DNA of 14,726 nucleotides from contig CAIXSE010000853.1 in assembly GCA_903921965.1 (NCBI GenBank), forward strand, positions 1-14,726, read 5' to 3'. The DNA is from an uncultured Thermoleophilia bacterium (GTDB taxonomy: Bacteria; Actinomycetota; Thermoleophilia; UBA2241). Position numbers and translations under genes: made by a program. Positions 1-6,940 of this stretch are shown here, in pieces. The notes under the pieces were generated by a model. The model had not been told where the DNA came from, did not search any database, and saw nothing but the letters and a program-made list of their open reading frames with translations. The stretch's first letter is position 1; the number at the start of each line of letters is the position of its first letter.

Positions 1-1
1 C

Positions 2-736
2 GCCCACTGGCTGGGCACCGACGACGCCGGCGTGGACATGCTCAGCCTGGTGATCGCGGGCACCCAGAACTCGATGCTCGTCGGCTTCGCCGCCGCGATC
101 GTGGCGGTGCTGATCGGCGGCACGCTCGGGATCATCGCCGGCTACAAGGGGAGCTGGGGCGAGACGACGGTGACCGGGGTCACGGACTTCTTCCTCGTGG
201 TCCCGATCTTGCCCCTGATGATCGTGCTCGCCGCCCTCTTCGGGCAGACCATCTACCACATCGTGCTGGTCATCGGCCTGCTCAGCTGGATGAGCGTCTG
301 CTACGTGGTGCGGGCGCAGGTGCACACGCTCAAGGAACGCGGCTTCGTGGCCCGCGCGCGCTCGCTGGGCGCCGGTGACCTGTACATCATCAGGTGTCAC
401 ATCTTGCCTCACGTGGCACCGCTGCTCGTCGCCCAGACCGTGCTCACCGTTGCCACCGCGGTGTTCTTCGAGGCGGCGCTGGCCTTCATCGGCCTGGGTG
501 ATCCGCAGCGCATCTCCTGGGGCACGGTCCTGCAGTACGGCTTCCAGCACTCTGCCGTCTCCACCGGCGCCTGGTGGGCGATCGTCCCCCCGGGCGTGTG
601 CATCGCCTTCGTCGTGCTCGGCTGCTTCCTCGTAGGCCAGGGCGTCGAGGAGGCCATGAACCCGCGCCTCGGCCACGCGCACGTGGCGCCGAGGAGCTTC
701 CGCCTGCGGCGCACCACGCCTGAGGACGTCGCGTGA
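2..736 (+). CDS. DppC-like ABC transporter permease, 5' truncated by the window edge
   Basis: Inner-membrane permease subunit of a peptide/nickel/opine-type (PepT family) ABC importer. The frame is open to base 2, and its first residues (HWLGTDDAG) match the conserved motif after the first membrane segment in DppC/OppC proteins. The true start therefore lies upstream, and the GTG at 32 is not the start. Several hydrophobic membrane segments follow. The EAA coupling loop is clear at about 325-415 (core ARARSLGAGDLYIIRCHILP), and this loop contacts the ATPases. The late ALAFIGLGDP segment is also typical of the family. The stop overlaps the next gene's GTG (GTGA), indicating one operon with the two ATPases. 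The substrate cannot be read from a permease fragment, and the binding protein and DppB partner are outside the window. Family assignment is secure; substrate is unknown. Confidence 0.93.
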   Translation, partial: AHWLGTDDAGVDMLSLVIAGTQNSMLVGFAAAIVAVLIGGTLGIIAGYKGSWGETTVTGVTDFFLVVPILPLMIVLAALFGQTIYHIVLVIGLLSWMSVCYVVRAQVHTLKERGFVARARSLGAGDLYIIRCHILPHVAPLLVAQTVLTVATAVFFEAALAFIGLGDPQRISWGTVLQYGFQHSAVSTGAWWAIVPPGVCIAFVVLGCFLVGQGVEEAMNPRLGHAHVAPRSFRLRRTTPEDVA

Positions 737-1689
737 GCGTGCTCGAGCTGAGCGGCCTGCACGTCTGGTTCGACGCCCCCGACGGGAGCTCGGCGCACGC
801 CGTGCGGGGCGTCGACCTCCGCGTCGCTGCCGGCGACCGGGTCGGCGTGCTCGGCGAGTCGGGCTGTGGCAAGACCACGCTGATCCTCGCCGCCATGGGC
901 CTGCTGCCCTCGTTCGCGTCGGTCGCGGGTCAGGCACGCATCGACGGCGTCGACGTCCTCGCGAAAGGCGAGGCGAGCGCCCGGGCGGTGCGCTGGACGC
1001 ACGCGGCCATGGTCTTCCAGGGCGCGATGAGCTCCATGAACCCGGTCCACCGCGTGGGCAAGCAGATCGCCGACCCGATGGTCCTGCACCTGCGCTGCTC
1101 CCCCGCCGAGGCGAGGAACCGCACGGCGGAGTTGCTCGAACTCGTCGGCCTGCCGGCCAGCGTCGCACGCCGCTATCCGCACGAGCTCAGCGGCGGCATG
1201 CGCCAGCGGGCGGTCATCGCCATGGCGCTCGCCTGCGAGCCCAGAGTGCTCTTCGCCGACGAGCCGACGACCGCCCTCGATGTGGTCGTGCAGGCACAGA
1301 TCGGCGACCTGCTGACCTCACTCACCGAGCGCCTCGGCCTCGCCCTCGTCATGGTCACCCACGACATCGGCATGATCGCCGAGACCGCTGCCCGTGCCGT
1401 CGTGATGTACGCGGGTGTGGTCGTCGAGGAGGGCCCCACGATCGAGGTGCTGACCGCCCCCCGACACCCCTACACGGAGCTGCTCCTCGAGGCGACCCCG
1501 GTGGTCAACCGCGATCGCCCCCTGGTCTGTATCCCGGGGGCGCCGCCGCGTCTCGATGAGAAGGTGAGCGGCTGTGCCTTCGCCGCGCGCTGCCCTCACC
1601 GCTTCGAGGCCTGCGCCACCCGCCCGGCTCTCGCCGGTGAGGGCCACGTGGCCGCCTGCCACGCGCTCGCGCAGGGGAGGCTCGCGTGA
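733..1689 (+). CDS. DppD/OppD-like ABC transporter ATPase
   Basis: First of two cytoplasmic ATPases powering the peptide/nickel-type importer; 318 residues, normal for DppD. Walker A is GESGCGKTT (residues 41-49), the ABC signature is LSGGM (152-156), Walker B is VLFADEP (172-178), and the H-loop histidine is in VTHD (about 210). The C-terminal oligo_HPY extension is present (PRHPYTELLL), followed by cysteines at 281, 287, 294 and 309, the Cys-rich tail common in DppD/OppD. The GTG start overlaps the permease stop by 4 bases, so translational coupling is likely. The stop in turn overlaps the GTG of the DppF-like gene. Substrate specificity cannot be inferred from the ATPase. Confidence 0.95.
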   Translation: MSVLELSGLHVWFDAPDGSSAHAVRGVDLRVAAGDRVGVLGESGCGKTTLILAAMGLLPSFASVAGQARIDGVDVLAKGEASARAVRWTHAAMVFQGAMSSMNPVHRVGKQIADPMVLHLRCSPAEARNRTAELLELVGLPASVARRYPHELSGGMRQRAVIAMALACEPRVLFADEPTTALDVVVQAQIGDLLTSLTERLGLALVMVTHDIGMIAETAARAVVMYAGVVVEEGPTIEVLTAPRHPYTELLLEATPVVNRDRPLVCIPGAPPRLDEKVSGCAFAARCPHRFEACATRPALAGEGHVAACHALAQGRLA

Positions 1690-2879
1690 GCACCGACGCC
1701 TGCCGCGGCGAGCACCTCCTGGAGGTCCGCGACCTCGCCGTGCACTTCGCCCTGAAGCGCTCGCTCGCCGACCGCATGGCGCGCCGCGGCGGGCGGATCG
1801 CCCGCGCCGTCGACGGCGTCTCGCTCGCCCTCGACCGCGGCGAGCTCCTCGCCCTCGTCGGGGAGTCGGGCTCGGGCAAGACCACCCTGGCGCTCGCCGC
1901 CCTGCGCCTCCTCGACCCGACCGCCGGCCGGGTGCTCCTGGAGGGTCGCGACGTGACGGCCCTCTCGCGCAGCGAGCTGCGCCCCCTCAGGCGCCGCGCC
2001 CAGCTCGTCCACCAGGACCCCTACGCTGTGCTCGACCCGCGCCTGCGATCCTGCGACCTGGTCGCCGAGGCGCTGCGCATCCACGGCTACCGGCAGGCGT
2101 CCGGCGCCGAGGAGCGCGACGCCGTCCACGACGCGCTCGAGAAGGTCGGCCTCACCCCGGTGGAGAGCTTCGCCGAGCGCTACCCGCACCAGCTCTCGGG
2201 GGGGCAGCGGCAGCGCGTCGCGATCGCCGGCAGCCTTGTGCTCGGCCCCTCCCTGCTGGTCGCCGACGAGCCGGTCTCGATGCTCGACGTCAGCGTGCGC
2301 GCCGGGATCCTGCAGCTCCTCGACCGGCTGCGCCACGAGGAGGGCGTCGGCATCCTGATGATCACCCACGACCTCGCCACCGCCGCGCACGTCGCCGACC
2401 GTGTCGCCGTCATGTACCACGGCAACCTCGTCGAGCTCGGTCCGGCGCGCAGGGTGATCGACGCCCCGCAGCACCCGTACACCCAGGCGCTGATCAACGC
2501 CGTACCGAGGGTGCATCGCGAGGAGGCGCGCGTGCGCACCCTTCCGGGTGAGCCTCCCGATGCCTCGCACGTGCCTACCGGCTGCCGCTTCCACCCGCGC
2601 TGCCCGGTGGCCCAGGAGCGCTGCCAAGTCGGGGTGCCCGAACTCTTGCCGGTGGCCGGTGAAGGCGGGGTGCTGGTGGCGTGCCATCTGCGCAGGGGGG
2701 TCGCGCGGGGTGTGCACGACGGAGTCCGGGACGCCCATCCCACCGGCAAAGGGGCAGACCCAGATCGCGACGCCCCAAGGAATCACCCCCGGCGGGTGAT
2801 TGGCAGAGGGCCTGTCGCGGGGTTAAGTGGAGCCGCACGCGTCGACGTCAGCCGAGACGAGGAAGGGAACAAGCCATGA
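1686..2879 (+). CDS. DppF/OppF-like ABC transporter ATPase with an unusual C-terminal tail
   Basis: Second cytoplasmic ATPase of the importer. Walker A is GESGSGKTT (59-67), the signature is LSGGQ (170-174), Walker B is LLVADEP (190-196), the H-loop is ITHD (about 228), and the oligo_HPY motif is QHPYTQALI. Cysteines at 300, 306, 313 and 333 match the family's Cys-rich tail. DppF proteins normally end soon after the VACHL motif (331-335 here), but this frame continues about 60 more residues to 397. The extra part is polar, contains a TTA codon at 2823 and many A/T-ending codons unlike the rest, and crosses an inverted repeat and a promoter-like element. Its stop overlaps the ATG of the next gene. 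The tail may be read-through of what was an intergenic region after loss of the original stop. The core call is firm; the last 60 codons are doubtful as functional protein. Confidence 0.9.
   Translation: MSTDACRGEHLLEVRDLAVHFALKRSLADRMARRGGRIARAVDGVSLALDRGELLALVGESGSGKTTLALAALRLLDPTAGRVLLEGRDVTALSRSELRPLRRRAQLVHQDPYAVLDPRLRSCDLVAEALRIHGYRQASGAEERDAVHDALEKVGLTPVESFAERYPHQLSGGQRQRVAIAGSLVLGPSLLVADEPVSMLDVSVRAGILQLLDRLRHEEGVGILMITHDLATAAHVADRVAVMYHGNLVELGPARRVIDAPQHPYTQALINAVPRVHREEARVRTLPGEPPDASHVPTGCRFHPRCPVAQERCQVGVPELLPVAGEGGVLVACHLRRGVARGVHDGVRDAHPTGKGADPDRDAPRNHPRRVIGRGPVAGLSGAARVDVSRDEEGNKP
2781..2801. promoter_or_regulatory. Perfect 8-bp inverted repeat: operator or terminator hairpin
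   Basis: AATCACCC (2781-2788) and its exact reverse complement GGGTGATT (2794-2801) flank a 5-base spacer. It could fold as an RNA hairpin ending the ABC operon, but no T-run follows. Its last two bases overlap a -35-like hexamer, so it could equally be an operator controlling the permease cassette. It lies within the doubtful C-terminal tail of the DppF-like frame. Confidence 0.5.
2800..2828 (+). promoter_or_regulatory. Candidate sigma70-type promoter for the APC permease cassette
   Basis: TTGGCA (2800-2805, 5 of 6 matches to TTGACA) is followed after exactly 17 bases by TTAAGT (2823-2828, a weak 3 of 6 match to TATAAT). Initiation near 2835 would give a leader of about 40 bases carrying a strong ribosome binding site (GAGGAAGGGA, 2859-2868) before the ATG at 2876. 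Position and spacing are good and the -10 is poor, so this is a candidate only. Confidence 0.4.
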
Positions 2880-4366
2880 GCGATAGCGAAGCCGTCAGCA
2901 CCACGGCCGTCGCCAGGGCGCACGACCAGTCTGGCAGTGGGCAGCTGGCTCGCAACGCCCTCGGGATGTGGTCGATCTTCTTCTTCGTCATCGCCGCCGC
3001 GGCGCCGCTGACCGTCATGGCCGGGGCTTCACCCCTGGCGTTCCGGCTGGGAGGCATCGGGACACCCGGCGCCTACGTGTTCGCCGGCATCGTGTACGTG
3101 CTGTTCGCGGTCGGGTTCACGGCCATGTCGCAGCACATGACGAACGCAGGTGCCTTCTACGCGTACATCACCCGTGGCCTCGGCAGGCCCGTAGGCATGG
3201 GGGGAGCCATCCTCGCCCTCGTCGCCTACAGCATCGGCAACGCCGGCTTCTACGGCGCGATCGCGTTCTTCGCCGATCTCGTGCTGAACAACCTGGCCGG
3301 GATCGACACCCCCTGGCAGCTGTGGGCGTTCGTCGGGATCGGTGTCGTTGCCTTCCTGGGCTACCGCCAGGTCGAGATCGGCGCCCGGGTCCTCGGGATC
3401 CTGATGGTCTGCGAGGTCGGCATCCTGCTCCTGGTGGCGGTCGCCATCCTCATCAAGGGTGGCCCCGAGCCGGCCTCTGTCGCGCCGTTCTTGCCCAAGA
3501 ACGTCTTCGCGAGCGGCGCCGGCGCCATGTTCGTGCTGGCCTTCGGCGCGTTCATCGGCTTCGAAGGGACCGCGATCTACGCCGAAGAGGCGCGCGACCC
3601 GTTCCGCACCATCCCTCGCGCGACGTACGTGTCGGTCGGCTTCCTCGCGCTCTTCTACGGCTTCATCACGTGGACGATCACGCTGGCCTACGGCGTCCAG
3701 GGGATCGTCGAGTTCTCGCTGTCGGACGCGTTCCAGAACATGTACTTCGGGGCAGCCGGGACGTTCGTCGGCGTGTGGGCCGAGGACGCCATGTGGATCC
3801 TGATCGTCACCAGTCTGTTCGCCTGCGCGGCGGCGTTCCACAACGCGTGCGCGCGCTACTTCTTCGCGCTCGGCCGCGAGGGCGTCCTCCCCAGGAGGCT
3901 CGGGCGCACACATCCCAAGTACCAGTCCGCCTATGTCGGCAGCATCCTCCAGACCGTCATCAGCATCGTCGTCGTGGCCGCGTTCGCCATCGGCCGCGCC
4001 GACCCCTACTTGCAGCTGCTGCTCTGGACGAACGGCTTCACGATCATGGGCATCGTCCTGGTCCAGATCCTGTGCCTCGTCGCCGTGATCGGCTTCTTCC
4101 GCCGGGACAGGCTGGGTCACAGTGTGCTCCGCGTCGTCGCCGCCCCGGTCCTGGGTGCGATCGGTCTCGCGACGGGGGCCTACCTCATGTTCAGCAACTT
4201 CGACATGCTCACGGGCACGACCGGCTGGCTCAACTGGTTCATCGCCCTGATGCTGCCGACGGCCTTCGGCGTCGGCGTGGTCCTGGCCTACCGGATCAGG
4301 GGCAGGGACCCGAAGCAGTACGAGTTGCTGGGCACGGGAGCCGCGGCCGCGGAAGGGGCCCCGTGA
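2876..4366 (+). CDS. APC superfamily amino acid/amine permease
   Basis: Inner-membrane secondary transporter of 496 residues with the hydrophobicity pattern of a roughly 12-segment APC carrier. Family hallmarks are the glycine-rich first helix region (APLTVMAGASPLAF, 43-56), the consensus GFEGTAIYAEEARDPFRTIP (228-247) and NACARYFFALGREGVLP (323-339). Substrates of the family are amino acids, polyamines and related amines; the exact substrate cannot be read here. The ATG at 2876 is chosen because a strong GAGGAAGGGA ribosome binding site lies 7 bases upstream and the N-terminus then looks normal. The longer frame upstream is arginine-rich and non-membrane. It is separated by 42 bases from the hydrolase gene on the same strand, so it probably imports the substrate of the downstream enzymes. 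Confidence 0.92.
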   Translation: MSDSEAVSTTAVARAHDQSGSGQLARNALGMWSIFFFVIAAAAPLTVMAGASPLAFRLGGIGTPGAYVFAGIVYVLFAVGFTAMSQHMTNAGAFYAYITRGLGRPVGMGGAILALVAYSIGNAGFYGAIAFFADLVLNNLAGIDTPWQLWAFVGIGVVAFLGYRQVEIGARVLGILMVCEVGILLLVAVAILIKGGPEPASVAPFLPKNVFASGAGAMFVLAFGAFIGFEGTAIYAEEARDPFRTIPRATYVSVGFLALFYGFITWTITLAYGVQGIVEFSLSDAFQNMYFGAAGTFVGVWAEDAMWILIVTSLFACAAAFHNACARYFFALGREGVLPRRLGRTHPKYQSAYVGSILQTVISIVVVAAFAIGRADPYLQLLLWTNGFTIMGIVLVQILCLVAVIGFFRRDRLGHSVLRVVAAPVLGAIGLATGAYLMFSNFDMLTGTTGWLNWFIALMLPTAFGVGVVLAYRIRGRDPKQYELLGTGAAAAEGAP

Positions 4367-4394
4367 GCGTCGTGAGGCAGCGCCGAGGGCGGAC

Positions 4395-4399
4395 GGAGG
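4395..4399 (+). promoter_or_regulatory. Ribosome binding site fixing the C45 hydrolase start
   Basis: GGAGG lies 9 bases before the GTG at 4409. It supports that start and shows that the 42-base gap after the permease gene carries a translation signal. Confidence 0.65.
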
Positions 4400-4408
4400 T
4401 CGGGCACC

Positions 4409-5563
4409 GTGGGCAGTGAGGCAAACGCGAGCCGGTTGGTCCATCTCGAAGGGCCTCCCTTCGAGCGGGGAGCGACCTACGGCAGGACGCTGAAGGCAGA
4501 GATCAGCGAGCTGGTCGCTCGGTGGAAGCAGCACCTCGCCGGCACGACCGGCATGGCCGCGGACGAGTTCATCCCCAGGTTCCTGAGCCGGACCGACTAC
4601 CTCACCGCGATCAAGAGGTACACCCCGGACCTGCTCGACGAGGTCAGGGGCATCGCGGCCGGCTCAGGCGTGGACGAAGACACCATGTTCACCTTCCAGT
4701 TGCTGGACGAGCTGATCCTGAACGCGAAGGGCGTGGCGGCCCACTGCAGCGCCGTCGGCGTCGACAGGACGGCGGACAAGCCCACGCTGTTGGGCCAGAA
4801 CTGGGACATCGAGGGGTACGTGCACGGCTTCCAGACCGTGCTGCACATCAGCGATGAGCGCGCCGATGCGGAGTCCTTCGTGTTCGCCTATGCGGGCCTC
4901 ATCGCGGCGTTCGGTGTGAACAGCCACGGCGTAGGGGTCTGTCTGAACAGCATGCCCATCCTGAGCCACGCGCGCGAGGGGCTGCCCGTCGCCTACGTGA
5001 TCCGAGGCATGCTCGCCGCCCACACCCGCGAGGAGGCCGTGCGCTTCGTCACATCGGTCCAGCACGCATCGCCGCAGAACTACCTGATCGGGGACCCGGC
5101 GAAGGTCGTGGACCTCGAGTGTTCGTCCAGCGAGGTGGAGCCTCTGCCGGCCAACGGAGCCGCCGGGGTCGTGTTCCACACCAACCACCCGCTCGAGAAC
5201 GACGACTACAGCGCGGAGTACCTCGCCGTCCTCCTCGAGCGGGAGCGCGGCGAGCGGACGGACGAGGACTTCCACGCCGCCGTGGAGTTCGTGGAGGCGG
5301 ACTCCGGCACACGCCTCGAGGGCCTGCGGCAGCAACTTGACTCGCTGCCTGCCGAGGGGGTCACCGTCGAGCGCATCAAGGCCATCCTCGCCTCGCACGT
5401 CTCGCCGGAGCACCCGATCTGCATGGACCTCGGCGGTGACGACAAGCTGACGTCGATCGTCTCGACGGTGATGGAGCTCTCGGACGACCCGCGGTTCCAC
5501 GTCGCCTTCGGGCCGCCCGACGTGACGCCGTACACGACCTACTCGTTCTCCGATGGCGACTAG
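4409..5563 (+). CDS. C45 family Ntn hydrolase / acyl-CoA:6-aminopenicillanate acyltransferase-like amidohydrolase
   Basis: A 384-residue protein of the C45 peptidase/AAT family. These are self-cleaving N-terminal-nucleophile enzymes that hydrolyse or transfer acyl groups on amide bonds; the fungal model makes penicillin from isopenicillin N. The likely nucleophile is Cys113 in AAHCSAVG, the position where the family precursor cleaves itself. It is followed by the hallmark GQNWD (129-133) and by GVNSHGVGVCLN (169-180). Self-cleavage before Cys113 would give an alpha chain of about 112 residues and a beta chain of about 270. There is no signal peptide, so it is probably cytoplasmic. The GTG start has GGAGG 9 bases upstream. 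Its stop lies 11 bases inside the aminotransferase gene, indicating coupled translation. In this setting it is more likely to release an amine or amino acid from an N-acyl compound than to make an antibiotic. The substrate is unknown. Confidence 0.88.
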   Translation: MGSEANASRLVHLEGPPFERGATYGRTLKAEISELVARWKQHLAGTTGMAADEFIPRFLSRTDYLTAIKRYTPDLLDEVRGIAAGSGVDEDTMFTFQLLDELILNAKGVAAHCSAVGVDRTADKPTLLGQNWDIEGYVHGFQTVLHISDERADAESFVFAYAGLIAAFGVNSHGVGVCLNSMPILSHAREGLPVAYVIRGMLAAHTREEAVRFVTSVQHASPQNYLIGDPAKVVDLECSSSEVEPLPANGAAGVVFHTNHPLENDDYSAEYLAVLLERERGERTDEDFHAAVEFVEADSGTRLEGLRQQLDSLPAEGVTVERIKAILASHVSPEHPICMDLGGDDKLTSIVSTVMELSDDPRFHVAFGPPDVTPYTTYSFSDGD

Positions 5564-6935
5564 ATCCTCCAGGCCGGCCGGACGGGGCTCCCGCAAGAGC
5601 CTCGAGGACTACGTCGGGCAGTACCTCGACAGGACCCCGGCCTCGGCCGCGCTGTGGGAGGAGGCGCGGCGCGTCCTGCCGGGCGGCGTTGCCGGGTCCG
5701 GCGGCTATCTTGCGCCGCGCCCCGTCTACATCGAGAAGGCGCAGGGGGGCAAGCTCTACGACGTCGACGGCAACGAGTACGTCGACCTGCTCCTCTCGGG
5801 GTTCGTCAACATCCTCGGGCATAGCCCCGAGCCGGTCGTCGCCGCCGTGCAGCGCCAGCTCAGCCTGGGCACCGCGTACATGCTGTTCCACCGCACGGGC
5901 CTGCGTCTGGCGCAGCTGATCCAGAAGCACCAGCCGCACGTGGAGATGATCCGCTTCGCCAACTCGGGCTCCGAGGCGACGCAGTTCGCCCTGCGGGTGG
6001 CGCGCGCCTTCACCGGCCGGGACAAGATCGCCAAGCCCGAGGGCGGCTACAGCGGCCAGCACGACGCCGTCCTGATGAGCGGCAGCGGAGGTGTGGAAGG
6101 GCCGCCGCGCCGGCCCCACCCGCGGGCTGAGAGCGCCGGCATCCCGCACGCCGTGGTGCGTGACACCGTCGTCTTCCCCTGGAACGACACGGAGGCGGCC
6201 GTCTCCATCATCGAGGACAACGCCGGCGAGCTGGCCGCCGTCATCCTCGAGCCCCTGCCGGGCTTCGGCATGGGCGCCATCAGCCCGGCGCCCGGCTACC
6301 TTGAGGCGATCCGGGAAGTCACGTCGAGGCACGGCATCATCCTCATCTTCGACGAGATCGCGATCGGGTTCAGGGTCGGAGGCATGGCGGGGGCGGCGCG
6401 CCACTTCGGTGTGACGCCCGACCTCTCGTGCTTCGGCAAGGTGATCGGCGGCGGCTTCCCGGTCGGTGCCTTCGGAGGGCGGGCGGATGTCATGGAGCGG
6501 ACCCTGAGCCCGGCGGCGGACCCGGCGGACAAGGTGTTCCAGTCCGGCACGTTCACGGGCAACGCGATCACCATGGCCGCCGGGCTCGCCTGTCTGGAAG
6601 AGCTCGAGTCGAGGGACTACCGCTACATCGACGGACTCGCCGACAGGCTCAGGCGCGGACTGGCCGGCCGCGGCGCCGAGAGCGGGTTCCCGGTCCAGGT
6701 CACCGGCGAGGGTTCGATCCTCTACCCGCACTTCAACGACGAACCGGTGCGGAACATGCGGGACAAGCTCCGCGACGCCGCCGCCAGGAACAGGCTGTTC
6801 TGCATGGGCCTGATCGCCAATGGTGTCTACCTTCCGCCGGGCCACGCCGCGGCGACGTGTTTCGCGCACACCGAGGCGGACATAGACCATGTGCTGACGG
6901 TCAGCGAGAAGGTCCTGCGCGAGATGCAGGAGTAG
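5553..6935 (+). CDS. Class III PLP-dependent aminotransferase (glutamate-1-semialdehyde aminomutase-like)
   Basis: A cytoplasmic PLP enzyme of 460 residues. Visible motifs: LPGGV near the N-terminus (42-46), the cofactor phosphate-binding segment ANSGSEAT (136-143), DEIAIGFRV with Asp267 contacting the pyridine nitrogen, the Schiff-base lysine Lys296 in CFGKVIGGGFPVGAF, and GTFTGNAI (332-339). The LPGGV, DE..IGFR and GTF.GN motifs place it near glutamate-1-semialdehyde 2,1-aminomutases and the beta-amino-acid transaminases. No heme-biosynthesis gene is nearby, and the neighbours are a permease, an amidohydrolase and an aldehyde oxidoreductase. A catabolic transaminase making an aldehyde or keto acid is therefore more likely than HemL. 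The ATG start overlaps the hydrolase gene by 11 bases without a clear ribosome binding site, so it is probably read by coupling. The amino donor is unknown. Confidence 0.9.
   Translation: MATRSSRPAGRGSRKSLEDYVGQYLDRTPASAALWEEARRVLPGGVAGSGGYLAPRPVYIEKAQGGKLYDVDGNEYVDLLLSGFVNILGHSPEPVVAAVQRQLSLGTAYMLFHRTGLRLAQLIQKHQPHVEMIRFANSGSEATQFALRVARAFTGRDKIAKPEGGYSGQHDAVLMSGSGGVEGPPRRPHPRAESAGIPHAVVRDTVVFPWNDTEAAVSIIEDNAGELAAVILEPLPGFGMGAISPAPGYLEAIREVTSRHGIILIFDEIAIGFRVGGMAGAARHFGVTPDLSCFGKVIGGGFPVGAFGGRADVMERTLSPAADPADKVFQSGTFTGNAITMAAGLACLEELESRDYRYIDGLADRLRRGLAGRGAESGFPVQVTGEGSILYPHFNDEPVRNMRDKLRDAAARNRLFCMGLIANGVYLPPGHAAATCFAHTEADIDHVLTVSEKVLREMQE
6928..6932 (+). promoter_or_regulatory. Ribosome binding site fixing the aldehyde oxidoreductase start
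   Basis: AGGAG directly abuts the aminotransferase stop and lies 8 bases before GTG 6941. It favours that GTG over the in-frame ATG at 6953 and over starts inside the aminotransferase gene. Confidence 0.65.
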
Positions 6936-6940
6936 AGCCC

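Noticed and set aside
1596..2786. Long open frame on the - strand opposite the DppD/DppF genes
   Set aside because: It is antisense to two well-supported ATPase genes. Its translation is low-complexity (Arg, Gly, Ala, Val, His) with no domain; such frames are common where third positions are G or C.
2681..2875. Upstream extension of the APC permease by 65 codons
   Set aside because: The added residues are arginine- and proline-rich and not membrane-like. ATG 2876 has a strong ribosome binding site.
3029..4534. 501-codon open frame on the - strand opposite the APC permease
   Set aside because: The translation is a highly charged, Asp/Glu/Arg-rich string with no recognisable motif, the mirror image of a membrane protein gene. 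The + strand permease is certain.
5376..6890. 504-codon open frame on the - strand opposite the aminotransferase
   Set aside because: It is antisense to a PLP enzyme with all key motifs; no family resemblance and no ribosome binding site.
6428..6940. Upstream in-frame extension of the aldehyde oxidoreductase
   Set aside because: It would overlap the aminotransferase gene by about 500 bases. The extension has no family similarity, while GTG 6941 has AGGAG at the right distance and gives the normal family length.
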